Made by a program: the position numbers and the translations under genes. Below, in pieces: positions 24,311 to 33,479 of a stretch of 64,000 bases of DNA. Source of the stretch: Brevibacillus dissolubilis (GTDB lineage Bacteria; Bacillota; Bacilli; Brevibacillales; Brevibacillaceae); contig NZ_VCNA01000001.1 of the NCBI RefSeq assembly GCF_006170445.1, forward strand, positions 620,001-684,000, read 5' to 3'. A model generated the notes under the pieces. It was given only the letters and a program-made list of their open reading frames with translations. It ran no database searches and was not told the origin of the DNA. Within the stretch, counting starts at the first letter, position 1. Every line of letters begins with the position of its first letter.

Positions 24311-25743
24311 CGTGACCTCCCCACCGTCTGGTTTCCACTTGGGCTGATCCATCTGACGTGTTGGCGCTGTTCCTCGTCCAGAGCGGGTTCGATCATCGCG
24401 CGTACCTCCTCTGCAAACGCTGCTTGGGTAAGGTTCGCTCCCTGCCAATAGACGCCCGCAAGCTTCGCGCCGACAAAATTGACTCCCTGCAGGTTGGCTT
24501 CCGCAAAGTTGACCATCTCCAGATTGGCTCCCCCAAAATCGGCTCCTTCCAGATCAGCCCCCCAGCACTTGGCCAGCTCCAGATTCGCCTCTGTAAAAAT
24601 AGCGCCTCTCCCGTCTGCATCCGCAAAGCTGCTCCCTCTCAAGCTGGCTTTGGAAAAGACGGCCCCGCGCAGGCTGGCATTGGCAAACAGTGCGTCATCC
24701 AGCTTCGCCTCCGATAAATTCACCGGGAAAAAACCCGGAGCTTCCCACTCCTGCGGGTCAGCCATGCCACCCTCTCCCAGCGCGTAGGCGAAACTGGCTC
24801 CCGTAAGATCGCTATGGCTAAAATCAGCCTCGTGAATGAGGCTTGCACTGAAATCTGCACCGGCTGCACGGCATTCCCGGCATTTTGCCCCGACGAGAAC
24901 GGCTTTGTGAAGATTGCTCTCCGACAGATCACTTCCGGTGAAATCCGTGTACCGAAGATCGATCTCCCCATAATCTCCATCCGACAGATCCAGTCCAGTA
25001 AAGCATTCATAGGCGTACGCGTCTTCCTCTTTTTCCTCCAGCCATTGCTTGGTGTCAGCAGAATCCTTGGGGCACAGATCCCGCTTGTAGACGACCTCGC
25101 TGATATCCCAGTATTCGCCGACGCGGATTTCCAGTTCGTCTTCTAGTTCAATTTGGTTGAAAAGCCAGGGGTGTTTTGGAATGGGAGAAGCGGCACCTGG
25201 ATGTGACGTGTTGGCATGCTCAGCCTGAGAGTTACCATCCCCTTGTGCCAACGCATGACGGGCATGCACATCATCATTCATTCGACCCAACGCATACTGC
25301 GCCAGCGCAACCACATACTGATGAAACTTCGCCGCTTCCTTCAGCTTGATCTTCTCGATATCCGGCGCCGTCACCGCTCCCATATACGCCTTCCCCGCCT
25401 GCTCACACCGCACAGTGAACTCATCCAGATAGCGAAATGCCCATTCTGCCAGATACTCCGCCTGACATTCCGTGCGGTCGAACAACCACTCCTCATTCAT
25501 TGCTTCTATCAAATAAGCAGGACGGCCACTCAGCAGCTCGATTCGCAGCATCGAGTAGGTGATGTAGCCAATCTTGCCTTTCGTCCCAGCTGCTTGCATC
25601 GCGCGGATCTCCCCGCATATATGTTGGATCGACGCCAGGAACTCCACGGCCAGCTCATCCTTATGCTCCTGAAAATATGCCTCCAAAGCGAGCAACTGCT
25701 CCAACAGCAACGGCTGCACAACGGTCGTCTCGAAATGCTCCAT
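24307..25743 (-). CDS. Pentapeptide-repeat protein with unassigned N-terminal helical domain
   Basis: 478 residues. Residues 1-155 are helical and unassigned. From about 250 to 455 runs a pentapeptide-repeat right-handed beta-helix (A(N/D)LxX units such as GADFSASLIHEADFSHSDLTGASF, LRGSSFADADGRGAIF, NLEMVNFAEANLQGVNF). Such rods act as DNA mimics, scaffolds or, in injection systems, as extensions attached to the spike. Here the gene is 11 bp after one VgrG gene and overlaps the following gene by ATGA, so it probably travels with, or loads onto, the spike. Repeat coil count is roughly ten. Confidence 0.75.
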   Translation of the reverse strand: MEHFETTVVQPLLLEQLLALEAYFQEHKDELAVEFLASIQHICGEIRAMQAAGTKGKIGYITYSMLRIELLSGRPAYLIEAMNEEWLFDRTECQAEYLAEWAFRYLDEFTVRCEQAGKAYMGAVTAPDIEKIKLKEAAKFHQYVVALAQYALGRMNDDVHARHALAQGDGNSQAEHANTSHPGAASPIPKHPWLFNQIELEDELEIRVGEYWDISEVVYKRDLCPKDSADTKQWLEEKEEDAYAYECFTGLDLSDGDYGEIDLRYTDFTGSDLSESNLHKAVLVGAKCRECRAAGADFSASLIHEADFSHSDLTGASFAYALGEGGMADPQEWEAPGFFPVNLSEAKLDDALFANASLRGAVFSKASLRGSSFADADGRGAIFTEANLELAKCWGADLEGADFGGANLEMVNFAEANLQGVNFVGAKLAGVYWQGANLTQAAFAEEVRAMIEPALDEEQRQHVRWISPSGNQTVGRSR

Positions 25744-25753
25744 CGTACTCGCT

Positions 25754-27178
25754 TTAATTGGTCTTCACTTCCTTCCCGTTGATCACGGTGCTGCCGTCCA
25801 TTTTGATGCTACTCTGTTTGCAGCTGAGGCTGATCTGCTCCTTCGCTGAGATGATCACCTTTTTCTCGGAGTCAATCATGATATCTTCCTTGGAGATGAA
25901 CTTGATCGGCTTGGTGCTGTAGATCTGGATTCCGTCTTTTTCGTTCATCTTGATGAAAATCTCGCCGTCTTTTGCCGTCAGCATGATCTCGTTGGGGCCA
26001 AACATCAGCTCTTTGCCGTTGGCGGTACGGAATACCTTCACATCAGGATTGTTCACCTTGTTGGTCTTGCCCTCACTGGAGTCTTTGCGCACGGAGCTCA
26101 TCGCGATGCCGTCTTCTTCCTTATTGCCCGGGAAGTAGATGCGGACGTGGTCATTCATCTCTGGCATGACATACCAGCCACTGTTGCCTTCTGCGGTATA
26201 GACAGACGAATACGGGAAAAAGCAAGCCTCGCCCGGATTCTGCTTCTCGTCGATTTCCAAATGCACCTTGACCGTATCGTTGGCAAGCCCGATCACCTTG
26301 CCTTGGATCGAGACGCCTGAGATGCTTTCGTTGTAGACCGTTTTTTGGCTCATGCCGTCCTTGGCGCAGAGGATATAGCGGTGCTTGAGCAGACTGTTCT
26401 TCATCTCGGTGTAGGCTTCGGATACATAGAGGCTCTTACCCTTGATCTCGACCTTGTCTCCGAGGTCAAGCACTCTGTCCGTCTCCACTTCATAGTAGAT
26501 GAAGTCGTTTTCCTGAACGGACGGGCCAGAATTCTGGGTCAGCTGGCGGTAGTCGGAGAGCTTCTTTCTGACGGTGTAGTGGAAATCCTCCAGCTTGCCC
26601 TTGGAGCTGCCCTCTGGTACACCGAAGAAAAATTTCGGTTTGTCAAATGCAGATGCCGGGATCAGACCCGTGTGCAGGCGGGAAGCCATCCGCTTGAGAA
26701 ATTGCCAGTCCGTTTCCAGATATTGCATGGTGAACTTGCCGATGGTCGCGCCTTTGGACGCTTCGTCTATGGCATCCAGACCCGGATAGTCGGACGCCAC
26801 CTGTTTGAGCAGGCTGGAGTAAGCCAGACCTTTGTTTTGAAAAGAACGGCTTTTGCGCTTGATATCCAGCTTGTAGCTATGCGAGACAGCTTCCACCTCG
26901 ATGTAGTAGATGCCCCTGACGGCTTTGACTTCGATGGTCAGGACGATCCCGTTAAAAATCGGGGTGCTTTTCCCCGTGGCATCCACCTGTGACACCTGGA
27001 TCGGGGTCTCGGCCTTGGTCATCTCCACATAGCTGTCTTTGAGCTGCTCTGGCACGATTCCGGTAAGATGCAGGCGGGCGTGCTCATTGATTTTTTTCGT
27101 GATGCGCAGCTCCAGCAGGTTGGACAGCTCGTATGGCACTATTTCCAAATTGTTGTAGCCAGTGACCGTCAGACTCAC
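25754..27178 (-). CDS. VgrG/Pvc8-like spike protein (first copy)
   Basis: 474 residues with the same layout as 21851-23335: a gp27-like hub (LLELRITKKINEHARLHLTGIVPEQ; ETDWQFLKRMASRLHTGLIP), an OB fold (GKVIGLANDTVKVHLEID ... EGNSGWYVMPEMNDHVRIYFPG) and a beta-rich C-terminus (GEIFIKMNEKDGIQIYSTKPIKF). The start is the GTG at 27178, which overlaps the DcrB-like stop as GTGA and has AGGGGG upstream; an in-frame ATG at 27256 would overlap the upstream gene by 82 bp. It likely forms the central spike and carries the pentapeptide-repeat product. Confidence 0.77.
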   Translation of the reverse strand: MSLTVTGYNNLEIVPYELSNLLELRITKKINEHARLHLTGIVPEQLKDSYVEMTKAETPIQVSQVDATGKSTPIFNGIVLTIEVKAVRGIYYIEVEAVSHSYKLDIKRKSRSFQNKGLAYSSLLKQVASDYPGLDAIDEASKGATIGKFTMQYLETDWQFLKRMASRLHTGLIPASAFDKPKFFFGVPEGSSKGKLEDFHYTVRKKLSDYRQLTQNSGPSVQENDFIYYEVETDRVLDLGDKVEIKGKSLYVSEAYTEMKNSLLKHRYILCAKDGMSQKTVYNESISGVSIQGKVIGLANDTVKVHLEIDEKQNPGEACFFPYSSVYTAEGNSGWYVMPEMNDHVRIYFPGNKEEDGIAMSSVRKDSSEGKTNKVNNPDVKVFRTANGKELMFGPNEIMLTAKDGEIFIKMNEKDGIQIYSTKPIKFISKEDIMIDSEKKVIISAKEQISLSCKQSSIKMDGSTVINGKEVKTN

Positions 27179-27834
27179 GGCTCCATTCCCCCTGTCTGTC
27201 GCCCGCTCCCCGTGATCTTGAGCGAATGCATGATCCCCCTGGCGATAGGCTGCCAATCCTGCATCTCATATTCCGTGCAGTTGAACGTGCAGAGCAGTGC
27301 CCGCTGATCCAATTGCAAAAAGAACAGCAGATTGTACACCTCCACATCCAACGCGGGGACGACGAATTCGAGAGTACCCACAGGTGTCCCGTTTACGATG
27401 GGGAGTTCTTTTCCGAGCCACTCGATCCCAGGCTGTGCCGTTTGCAAAATCTCTGCCATGTAGCTTTGGAAGTCTGCTAAGTCGCTGTCTTCTAGCGGGC
27501 TTTGGGTATGGTTGAGCGAGAGATTGATCGAGCCCGCTTCATTGGAGTAGATCAGGCTGGGGCGTCGGCCATTGGGGTATTTGAGCTCGGCCAACTTCTC
27601 TGGCATGATCGCAAACTTCTTCGGGAGCGCGATGGTTAGCTGACCGTCCAGCAGGCTTTTTTCTTCAAAAGAGATAAACTCGTCGTCGATCTTCATGATC
27701 ATTTTTAAGAGGTCTTGGCCCGTGTCCCGTTTGGCTATGGCACCAGAGCCAAAGCGTCCGCGTACGGAATTGCTCTCGGTCTCCTCTTCTTTTTCCGCCA
27801 GCATTGCGATGATTTTCTCATCTACATGTTGCAT
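27175..27834 (-). CDS. DcrB/DUF1795-like protein, possible Eag-type spike adaptor
   Basis: 219 residues. After a charged N-terminus, the segment FAIMPEKLAELKYPNGRRPSLIYSNEAGSINLSLNHTQ through VVPALDVEVYNLLFFLQLDQRALLCTFNCT and GIMHSLKI has the beta-alpha layout of the DcrB/PsbP-like family. Proteobacterial Eag chaperones, which fasten effectors to VgrG in T6SS, belong to this family. Its gene lies directly before a VgrG gene with GTGA overlap, exactly where an Eag adaptor would be expected. The assignment is by pattern and position. AAGGTGAG precedes ATG 27834. Confidence 0.6.
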   Translation of the reverse strand: MQHVDEKIIAMLAEKEEETESNSVRGRFGSGAIAKRDTGQDLLKMIMKIDDEFISFEEKSLLDGQLTIALPKKFAIMPEKLAELKYPNGRRPSLIYSNEAGSINLSLNHTQSPLEDSDLADFQSYMAEILQTAQPGIEWLGKELPIVNGTPVGTLEFVVPALDVEVYNLLFFLQLDQRALLCTFNCTEYEMQDWQPIARGIMHSLKITGSGRQTGGMEP

Positions 27835-27859
27835 GAATCTCACCTTCCTTCGAATTGAT

Positions 27860-28636
27860 CTACTCCACAATCATCCGCTGCGGCCCGCCTTGTCTGGCGT
27901 CCAGCCGCGCACGGCCACCGCCCTTGACCTCATCGAGAATCCGCACCAGATATTTGTGAATCTGCGGATGGGTCATGTCCCGGTACCCCGTGCCCAGCCG
28001 ATTGCCTATATAATGAAGAATCACGTCGCGCTCCACCGTCTCCTGATTCAGACACTGCATGGCAAAAGCGATGTCATACGGATGAGAGCAGCCACACCTC
28101 AGCATCTCCCCGGCAAAGTAGCGCAGGATCGCAGGTGCAAGTGTCGGCGAGGTCAAGCCCGCGTACTCTACATGGATGAGGTTGAGCGTGTTGAACTCTG
28201 TCGTGAAGTCAGCCAGATTCTGATAATCCGACCGCAGCCGTGAGCCTTCCTTCAGCTTGAACCGGCCCAGCTCCCGTTCATACGGTCTCACCTGCACCGC
28301 TTCATCCAATACTAGCTCGGCATCCCGTGTCGTGAAGTCGTTACCCTCCACCGCTTCATAAAAGCGGATTTTCACAACCGTCTCTTTGCCCGTATTGCGG
28401 TAGGGAATCTGCTGATCAGCCTCCAACAGATAGATCTGGCCCGCATGCTTGATGATTCCGCTCGTGATGCTCAGATGATCACGGTGGACCAGCACCTGTG
28501 CCCCTGAGATGATCCCATCTGAGTAATCCTGATAGCGCAGCTGGATGAAGTTCCTCGGATAGTCCCGCAGGTTCTCCAGCATCTCGATTTTTAAAATTCG
28601 ACCTTTTGCAAATGTGGGATAGCGATTGGAAAACAA
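27860..28636 (-). CDS. Uncharacterised conserved-looking protein of the injection locus
   Basis: About 258 residues from a TTG start (28636) nine bases after a strong GGGAGG; ATG 28690, which overlaps the Hsp70-like stop by one base, is the alternative and gives 276 residues. The sequence starts FSNRYPTFAKGRILKIEMLENLRDYPRNF, is beta-rich to about residue 140 and helical afterwards. I do not recognise the family. Tight linkage to the Hsp70-like gene and to the DcrB-VgrG genes suggests a baseplate or assembly role, but no motif proves it. Confidence 0.65.
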   Translation of the reverse strand: MFSNRYPTFAKGRILKIEMLENLRDYPRNFIQLRYQDYSDGIISGAQVLVHRDHLSITSGIIKHAGQIYLLEADQQIPYRNTGKETVVKIRFYEAVEGNDFTTRDAELVLDEAVQVRPYERELGRFKLKEGSRLRSDYQNLADFTTEFNTLNLIHVEYAGLTSPTLAPAILRYFAGEMLRCGCSHPYDIAFAMQCLNQETVERDVILHYIGNRLGTGYRDMTHPQIHKYLVRILDEVKGGGRARLDARQGGPQRMIVE

Positions 28637-28689
28637 GGATGTCTCCCTCCCTTCAGTGCCTTCTCCCTTCATCCCCTTACTTCGTCCCA

Positions 28690-31347
28690 TTACTTCATCC
28701 CGTCAAAGAAATCCAGCTCGGATAGATCGTTTTCAAAAGCGAAGAACTGTTTTCTGCCCAAGTAAAGCTGCTCATGCTGACGCGCGATCGGTACGACATG
28801 GAAGCCCCAGTTGTTTTCATCGGCGAACACACAGAATTTGACTTCGCCATTGCCCACGGCGTCGATGTCGTCCTGCGGAATTTTGCCGTGGAATCGGTCT
28901 GCGATCTCTTCATAGACGACCGGCTCGTATTGATCATGACGGTTGGTGTAGATGAACTTATGCCGTACATTCCCTTCGATCCCGCGCAAAAAGAATTCGA
29001 TCTCCGACACGGTGACAGGCCGGGAAATATAGCCTTGGAACTGAACGAGCCGTTCGTGGCTTGCGATCAGCACCTTTTCCTGACGGCTGTGGGTATAGGC
29101 GCTGACCGAGTACGGCACGATCGGCGCATGGTTGGTGATGCTCGCCTCGATGAAGCCCGCTTTCTGCGCATGGAGGAAGCGAATCGCTCCGCGCAGGCAG
29201 GAGAGCTTCAGCTCCGCCACTTTCCCGGTATCCTCCGACTTCTGCCGGAACTCGATACTGCGGCCTGGCACGAACTCCTTCAACGCCTCGCGGAACACAT
29301 CGATTCGGCATGACTGCCCTGTCAGCTTAATGATCGAGTAGTCAGACAAGCGCCCCTCTTCGTAGAAGCTTTCCAAGAACTTGCGAATGATCTCGTAAAT
29401 ATCCGCTTTGATCAGGTGGTTGATCTCCTTGATCGTAAACACGACATCCGGGAAATCATGCACATCGCGGAATCGCCCATCCTCCATGATCGACAGGCTC
29501 CAGCGTTCTACCGCCATGATGCGCAGGTCGTGCTCCTCCTGATGCTCTCCCTCGGATTGGAACCGATTGCGAAGAATCCCTGTCTTTCTGAAAAACTCCT
29601 TTTTCATCTCTTCTGCAATCTCCCAGAGGAAATAAAAATTGTTCTTCGCCCGCTGGTACTCATCACGCGTCCGATTCTCAAATTCTCTATAGCGGGTCGG
29701 GATGACCGCCTCCGCTTCCCGGTAAGCCGATTCGAACTTCTCATAGACCGCATCGATCCCGAACTCATCGACATGGCGGAACAGATCGGTGCCGGGTATG
29801 TCGATCAGGCTGTCGATATCAGCCATCCGCTTGCTTCTGGTGTAATAGTTGGCGAAGGCAATCTTCATGAACTGCATGATTTTGTACGTGATATTATTGC
29901 CGCCAAAATTGGTGTCGCCATTCTCATAGGTCGTGTGGATGTCGATCTTGTAGGTGATCTGTCCGTCCTCAATCCGAAAACGGCAGGAAGAAAGATCGGT
30001 CGTCCCCCCGCCGCAGTCGATCACCAGTGCCTTGTATTCTTCCCCGTCGAGAAACTGATTGCGCTCGATCTGATTGGCGATCGTGTTGTACAGGACCGCC
30101 AACCCTTCATCCAGTGAGACACCTGACTCGATCTGATACTCCGGCAGGATACCCGCGAACATCTCGGCGAACTGATTCTTCAGCTTCACCGGGCTTGTGA
30201 TATGCAGATTCTTGAAACAGCATTTGAACTGATGCTCTGCCGTCTGGATCACATGGAGCAGGTAGGCGCGCAGGATGTCTTTTCGCTTCACGTGGGCGAT
30301 ACGTCCGTGGGGATCGACAAGCTCTTCCGTCTTCTCATAGCTGTTGACCCATCGCTTCAACCCGTGAAAGACGCTGACATGACTGCTGTAGCCGCTCTTT
30401 TTCATGTGCTTCTGTGCTTCGAATCCATAGGTGTAGCGGATGTTCTCAGGATCGGAGCAGTCTGTCACGCTGACGACGGTCGGCAACAGCTCGATCCACT
30501 CTTCCTCCCGCTGGCCTCTATTAGGAAACGTCACAAAATTGATCTGGTTCAGACGGATTTTCCCATTGAGCAGATCATGACTCGGCGGGGTGGAGATGTA
30601 ATTGCTGTCGAGAAAAGCACCTGCCGTGGTGTTGGACGTGCCGAAGTCGATCGCAAGCACGGCTTCGGTCGTCTCCAGCGTACGGATCTCCAGATCGGCC
30701 ACCGGGATGCGGTAATAGCGCAGGACGGCGGGTGGTAGCGGCCGATCCTGATGATAGGCGCGGTAGAGATATTCAGAGTCTTGTTTTTTGAAAAAGAGAA
30801 AATGGTAGTGCTTGTTGGAGGTGCGAACAAGCTCCATGCCCGGCTCCATCTGCAGATAATAGACGCCCGGCTCTGACGGGTCTTCCATCAGGTTGAGAAT
30901 CCCGCAGAGCTCGAAGTGGTCGTTGACGATCAGGATATTGGATTCGCCCACCTCGTTGCCAGTCTCGACGCGGTAGCGGTCCAGCTTGTTGATCCCAAGC
31001 CCCTCGTACAGGGTGATCCGCGCAGGGATTTTGATGTGGCCGCTGTCAGACAGAGGTGTCTTGGCATAGGTGTGCAGAGCAGCTTCGACACGGGCGAAGC
31101 CATCTGCCACATGGGATTGGATCAGCAGCGTATCCTCTGCATTGCGGAATTGCAAAATCGTACGGATCAGCCCCTCGCGATCCAAGGTGTTGGCAAGCCC
31201 TTTGACCAGCTTCTCCTTATAGCAGATTGTCCGTAGCTGAAAGGTCGTCATCTCAGACAGCTCTTCGCGGGTATACGTGTTGGTCTGCCTGTTGCTGCGA
31301 TCCATCCCGCTTTTATCGGAATACAATCGGTATGAATATCCGTTCAA
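28690..31347 (-). CDS. Hsp70/actin-fold ATPase with extra N-terminal domains
   Basis: 885 residues. The Hsp70 ATPase core begins late: AIDFGTSNTTAG (phosphate loop 1, about 232-243), then LVIDCGGGTTDLSS (phosphate loop 2, about 440) and IIKLTGQSCRIDVFREAL (adenosine motif, about 680). In front are a short SAP-like helical unit (REELSEMTTFQLRTICYKEKLVKG, about 28-50) and a beta-rich domain (100-220). No canonical substrate-binding domain follows. The start is TTG with AGGAG nine bases upstream. A J-domain gene occurs in the same locus, so a dedicated Hsp70/Hsp40 pair is likely. It may assemble or recycle the sheath where ClpV is absent; that is inference. Confidence 0.75.
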   Translation of the reverse strand: MNGYSYRLYSDKSGMDRSNRQTNTYTREELSEMTTFQLRTICYKEKLVKGLANTLDREGLIRTILQFRNAEDTLLIQSHVADGFARVEAALHTYAKTPLSDSGHIKIPARITLYEGLGINKLDRYRVETGNEVGESNILIVNDHFELCGILNLMEDPSEPGVYYLQMEPGMELVRTSNKHYHFLFFKKQDSEYLYRAYHQDRPLPPAVLRYYRIPVADLEIRTLETTEAVLAIDFGTSNTTAGAFLDSNYISTPPSHDLLNGKIRLNQINFVTFPNRGQREEEWIELLPTVVSVTDCSDPENIRYTYGFEAQKHMKKSGYSSHVSVFHGLKRWVNSYEKTEELVDPHGRIAHVKRKDILRAYLLHVIQTAEHQFKCCFKNLHITSPVKLKNQFAEMFAGILPEYQIESGVSLDEGLAVLYNTIANQIERNQFLDGEEYKALVIDCGGGTTDLSSCRFRIEDGQITYKIDIHTTYENGDTNFGGNNITYKIMQFMKIAFANYYTRSKRMADIDSLIDIPGTDLFRHVDEFGIDAVYEKFESAYREAEAVIPTRYREFENRTRDEYQRAKNNFYFLWEIAEEMKKEFFRKTGILRNRFQSEGEHQEEHDLRIMAVERWSLSIMEDGRFRDVHDFPDVVFTIKEINHLIKADIYEIIRKFLESFYEEGRLSDYSIIKLTGQSCRIDVFREALKEFVPGRSIEFRQKSEDTGKVAELKLSCLRGAIRFLHAQKAGFIEASITNHAPIVPYSVSAYTHSRQEKVLIASHERLVQFQGYISRPVTVSEIEFFLRGIEGNVRHKFIYTNRHDQYEPVVYEEIADRFHGKIPQDDIDAVGNGEVKFCVFADENNWGFHVVPIARQHEQLYLGRKQFFAFENDLSELDFFDGMK

Positions 31348-31380
31348 TTGGTATCTCTCCTTCCAAGCCAGCGGTCCGGA

Positions 31381-32076
31381 TTAATAGAGCGCAATGCCCT
31401 CCATGCGCATCGTTTCCGTGACGCCCATGACGCCAAAATGATGGTTCCAATAAATCTGTGTGCGGTACGTAACAGGGAGGAAAATCTCTTGAATCACCGC
31501 GACCTGGGTACGTGCGATCTCACTCTCCTCCATCCCCATATAAAAAAGCAGCTCATCCTTGTCAGCCCCATTGGCATAGATGATCGGGTGGTGAAAAATC
31601 GCACGCATCGTCTCTTTGAACAAATAGACCGCTTCTCCCGTCTCATACAGCCGCAAGATGTGGAGTGCGATCTGCTCCTGCTGCGCTTGATCGAAAAGAT
31701 GGATATGAGCCTTGACCCTGTCGCCAAAAATACCCGCTTCGATATCCCGCAGCACAAACTGGATATAATACTCCCGCTTGTTCATGCCTTGCATCTTGTC
31801 GATCTCCGCGAGAAAATGCACCAGCAGGTCAAACAGCGTGTGGCGCATTTCTTCCTCCTCTGTAAAATTCACATCGAACAGATCGCGGAAAATCTCATGG
31901 AAACGATAGTAGGGGTTGATCTCGACCACATGGTATTGCTCAAGCGTAGTCGAGTTGAGATGTTCGAAGCTCAGCTCCATGTAGGGTGAGTAGACTTTGG
32001 CTGGTACGAACTGAATATTCTCTAGCGGAATTTGGGAGCGACGGGCTTGGATGAGCAGATCCCAGATGTAATTCAT
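31381..32076 (-). CDS. Uncharacterised protein of the injection locus
   Basis: 231 residues from ATG 32076, which overlaps the upstream stop as ATGA and stands seven bases after AGGAG. The protein begins MNYIWDLLIQARRSQIPLENIQF, is rich in aromatic and acidic residues and mostly helical. No known motif, signal peptide or membrane segment is visible. It is locked between the 468-residue protein and the Hsp70-like ATPase and is probably co-translated with the former. A baseplate component would fit the context but nothing in the sequence shows it. Confidence 0.65.
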   Translation of the reverse strand: MNYIWDLLIQARRSQIPLENIQFVPAKVYSPYMELSFEHLNSTTLEQYHVVEINPYYRFHEIFRDLFDVNFTEEEEMRHTLFDLLVHFLAEIDKMQGMNKREYYIQFVLRDIEAGIFGDRVKAHIHLFDQAQQEQIALHILRLYETGEAVYLFKETMRAIFHHPIIYANGADKDELLFYMGMEESEIARTQVAVIQEIFLPVTYRTQIYWNHHFGVMGVTETMRMEGIALY

Positions 32077-33479
32077 GCCCATTCTCCTTCGCAGCGGTAT
32101 TCTGGTACATGCCGCTCTACCTCAGATACCAGAAAGCTCATGATCTCGTTCTGGATAAACGGGGTGCCTTCGCGTGGCTTGAAGCGGAGCAGTAGGATGT
32201 TTTTGTCCTGATCGACTCTGATCTGGTCGCGGATGAAGGGGTTCATCGGATAGGTGGTTCCACTGAGGTAGCCAACTCCACTGAAATAAGACGTATCATT
32301 CAAATTCGTAAACCCGCCCGACTCCCTGATCTCGATATCGACCAGTTCCACATACTTACTCGCTTCAAACGAATGCACAATCCGCAGAATTTCACCTTTT
32401 GACCGCACGGCGATCACCTGTTTTTGCGCGAACTTCCCGATAAAACTTTTTTTCCTTCTATTAGATAGCAGTTCGTATTCCAACCGCCCGATCTGATTGT
32501 GAACCGGCTGGGTGATCTTCCACACATGCCACATGCCTGCACGCTCTTGGGGCGAGACGATGGTCAGCTCGTCGACGGTGCGTTTGATATAGCGGATTGG
32601 TTCACTCCCCGCGTTGGAGTCATCCCCTGCTGCATAGGCATCCACGAGATAGCCGTGCTCGACGCCTGTTTTTCGCAGGGGAAGGACATGCTCGAAGTTG
32701 ACCCGATCATCTGCTGGTATGGGGAAGCCGCTGTTTTTGAGCGTTAGCCGCTCGATGTTCCACAGCGGGATGACGTCCACCCTTTTAAAAGGCTCGTATT
32801 CTTCCAGATCGACGTGAATGGAAATGATCTCGTCCTCGCTTCTCAATCCAGTGGCCCCTGTCAGAATCACATCGAAAAACTTGTGGGCATACGGGTGGTT
32901 GACCGTTTTCCACGGGATGTTGTTCTTCTGGAAGGCGTGGTAGAGCTTCTCGATCTCGTGCAGGTAGGTACGGTTGGGTTCGAGCCGGGCTTGGATGGGG
33001 TAGATGCCAGAGGTGGTGGTGATCGTGCCGGTAAAGAGGCGAGGTTGGATCGGAGTAGAAGTTCTGCTTGTCATTGCGTGATGATCATCACTGCTTGTTC
33101 TGTCAATGTCCGTCACCCCTTGCAACGTCCTGACATCACACTCCAAATAGACGGGCATCAACCGTACATCCTCCCCATTCGCAAGCGCAGAGAGTAACGT
33201 AGGCATCTCCCACGTCAGTGGCTCGACATCCTCTGGAATCATCGGAAACAGGAACTCATGAATCGGGTCTACCTCCTGCCGCGCACACAGCGTCGCGTAC
33301 ACATCATGCTTCTCTTCCCAATCCTCGATCTCGTTGAAGACCCGCTCTTCCAGCCTGCGGTTCATCTCCTCCTGATACTCCACCAGGTTCAAAAAAACAC
33401 CTGTGACGATATTCTTCAGCAATTTGCGCTGCTCCAGATCATCGATTTTGCTCAATCGGTCCAGTATGATCTCTCTCAT
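32073..33479 (-). CDS. Uncharacterised 468-residue protein, possible baseplate component
   Basis: The N-terminal 75 residues are helical (VFLNLVEYQEEMNRRLEERVF), followed by a Cys-containing acidic region and then a long beta-rich body (VIPLWNIERLTLKNSGFPIP, GYLVDAYAAG, MWHVWKITQPVHNQIGRLEY). No catalytic motif or membrane segment is seen. The general shape is compatible with TssF/TssK-type or phage wedge proteins, but I cannot align it. Start and stop overlap both neighbours as ATGA, so its dose is tied to the degenerate PP2C upstream and the 231-residue protein downstream. Confidence 0.65.
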   Translation of the reverse strand: MREIILDRLSKIDDLEQRKLLKNIVTGVFLNLVEYQEEMNRRLEERVFNEIEDWEEKHDVYATLCARQEVDPIHEFLFPMIPEDVEPLTWEMPTLLSALANGEDVRLMPVYLECDVRTLQGVTDIDRTSSDDHHAMTSRTSTPIQPRLFTGTITTTSGIYPIQARLEPNRTYLHEIEKLYHAFQKNNIPWKTVNHPYAHKFFDVILTGATGLRSEDEIISIHVDLEEYEPFKRVDVIPLWNIERLTLKNSGFPIPADDRVNFEHVLPLRKTGVEHGYLVDAYAAGDDSNAGSEPIRYIKRTVDELTIVSPQERAGMWHVWKITQPVHNQIGRLEYELLSNRRKKSFIGKFAQKQVIAVRSKGEILRIVHSFEASKYVELVDIEIRESGGFTNLNDTSYFSGVGYLSGTTYPMNPFIRDQIRVDQDKNILLLRFKPREGTPFIQNEIMSFLVSEVERHVPEYRCEGEWA

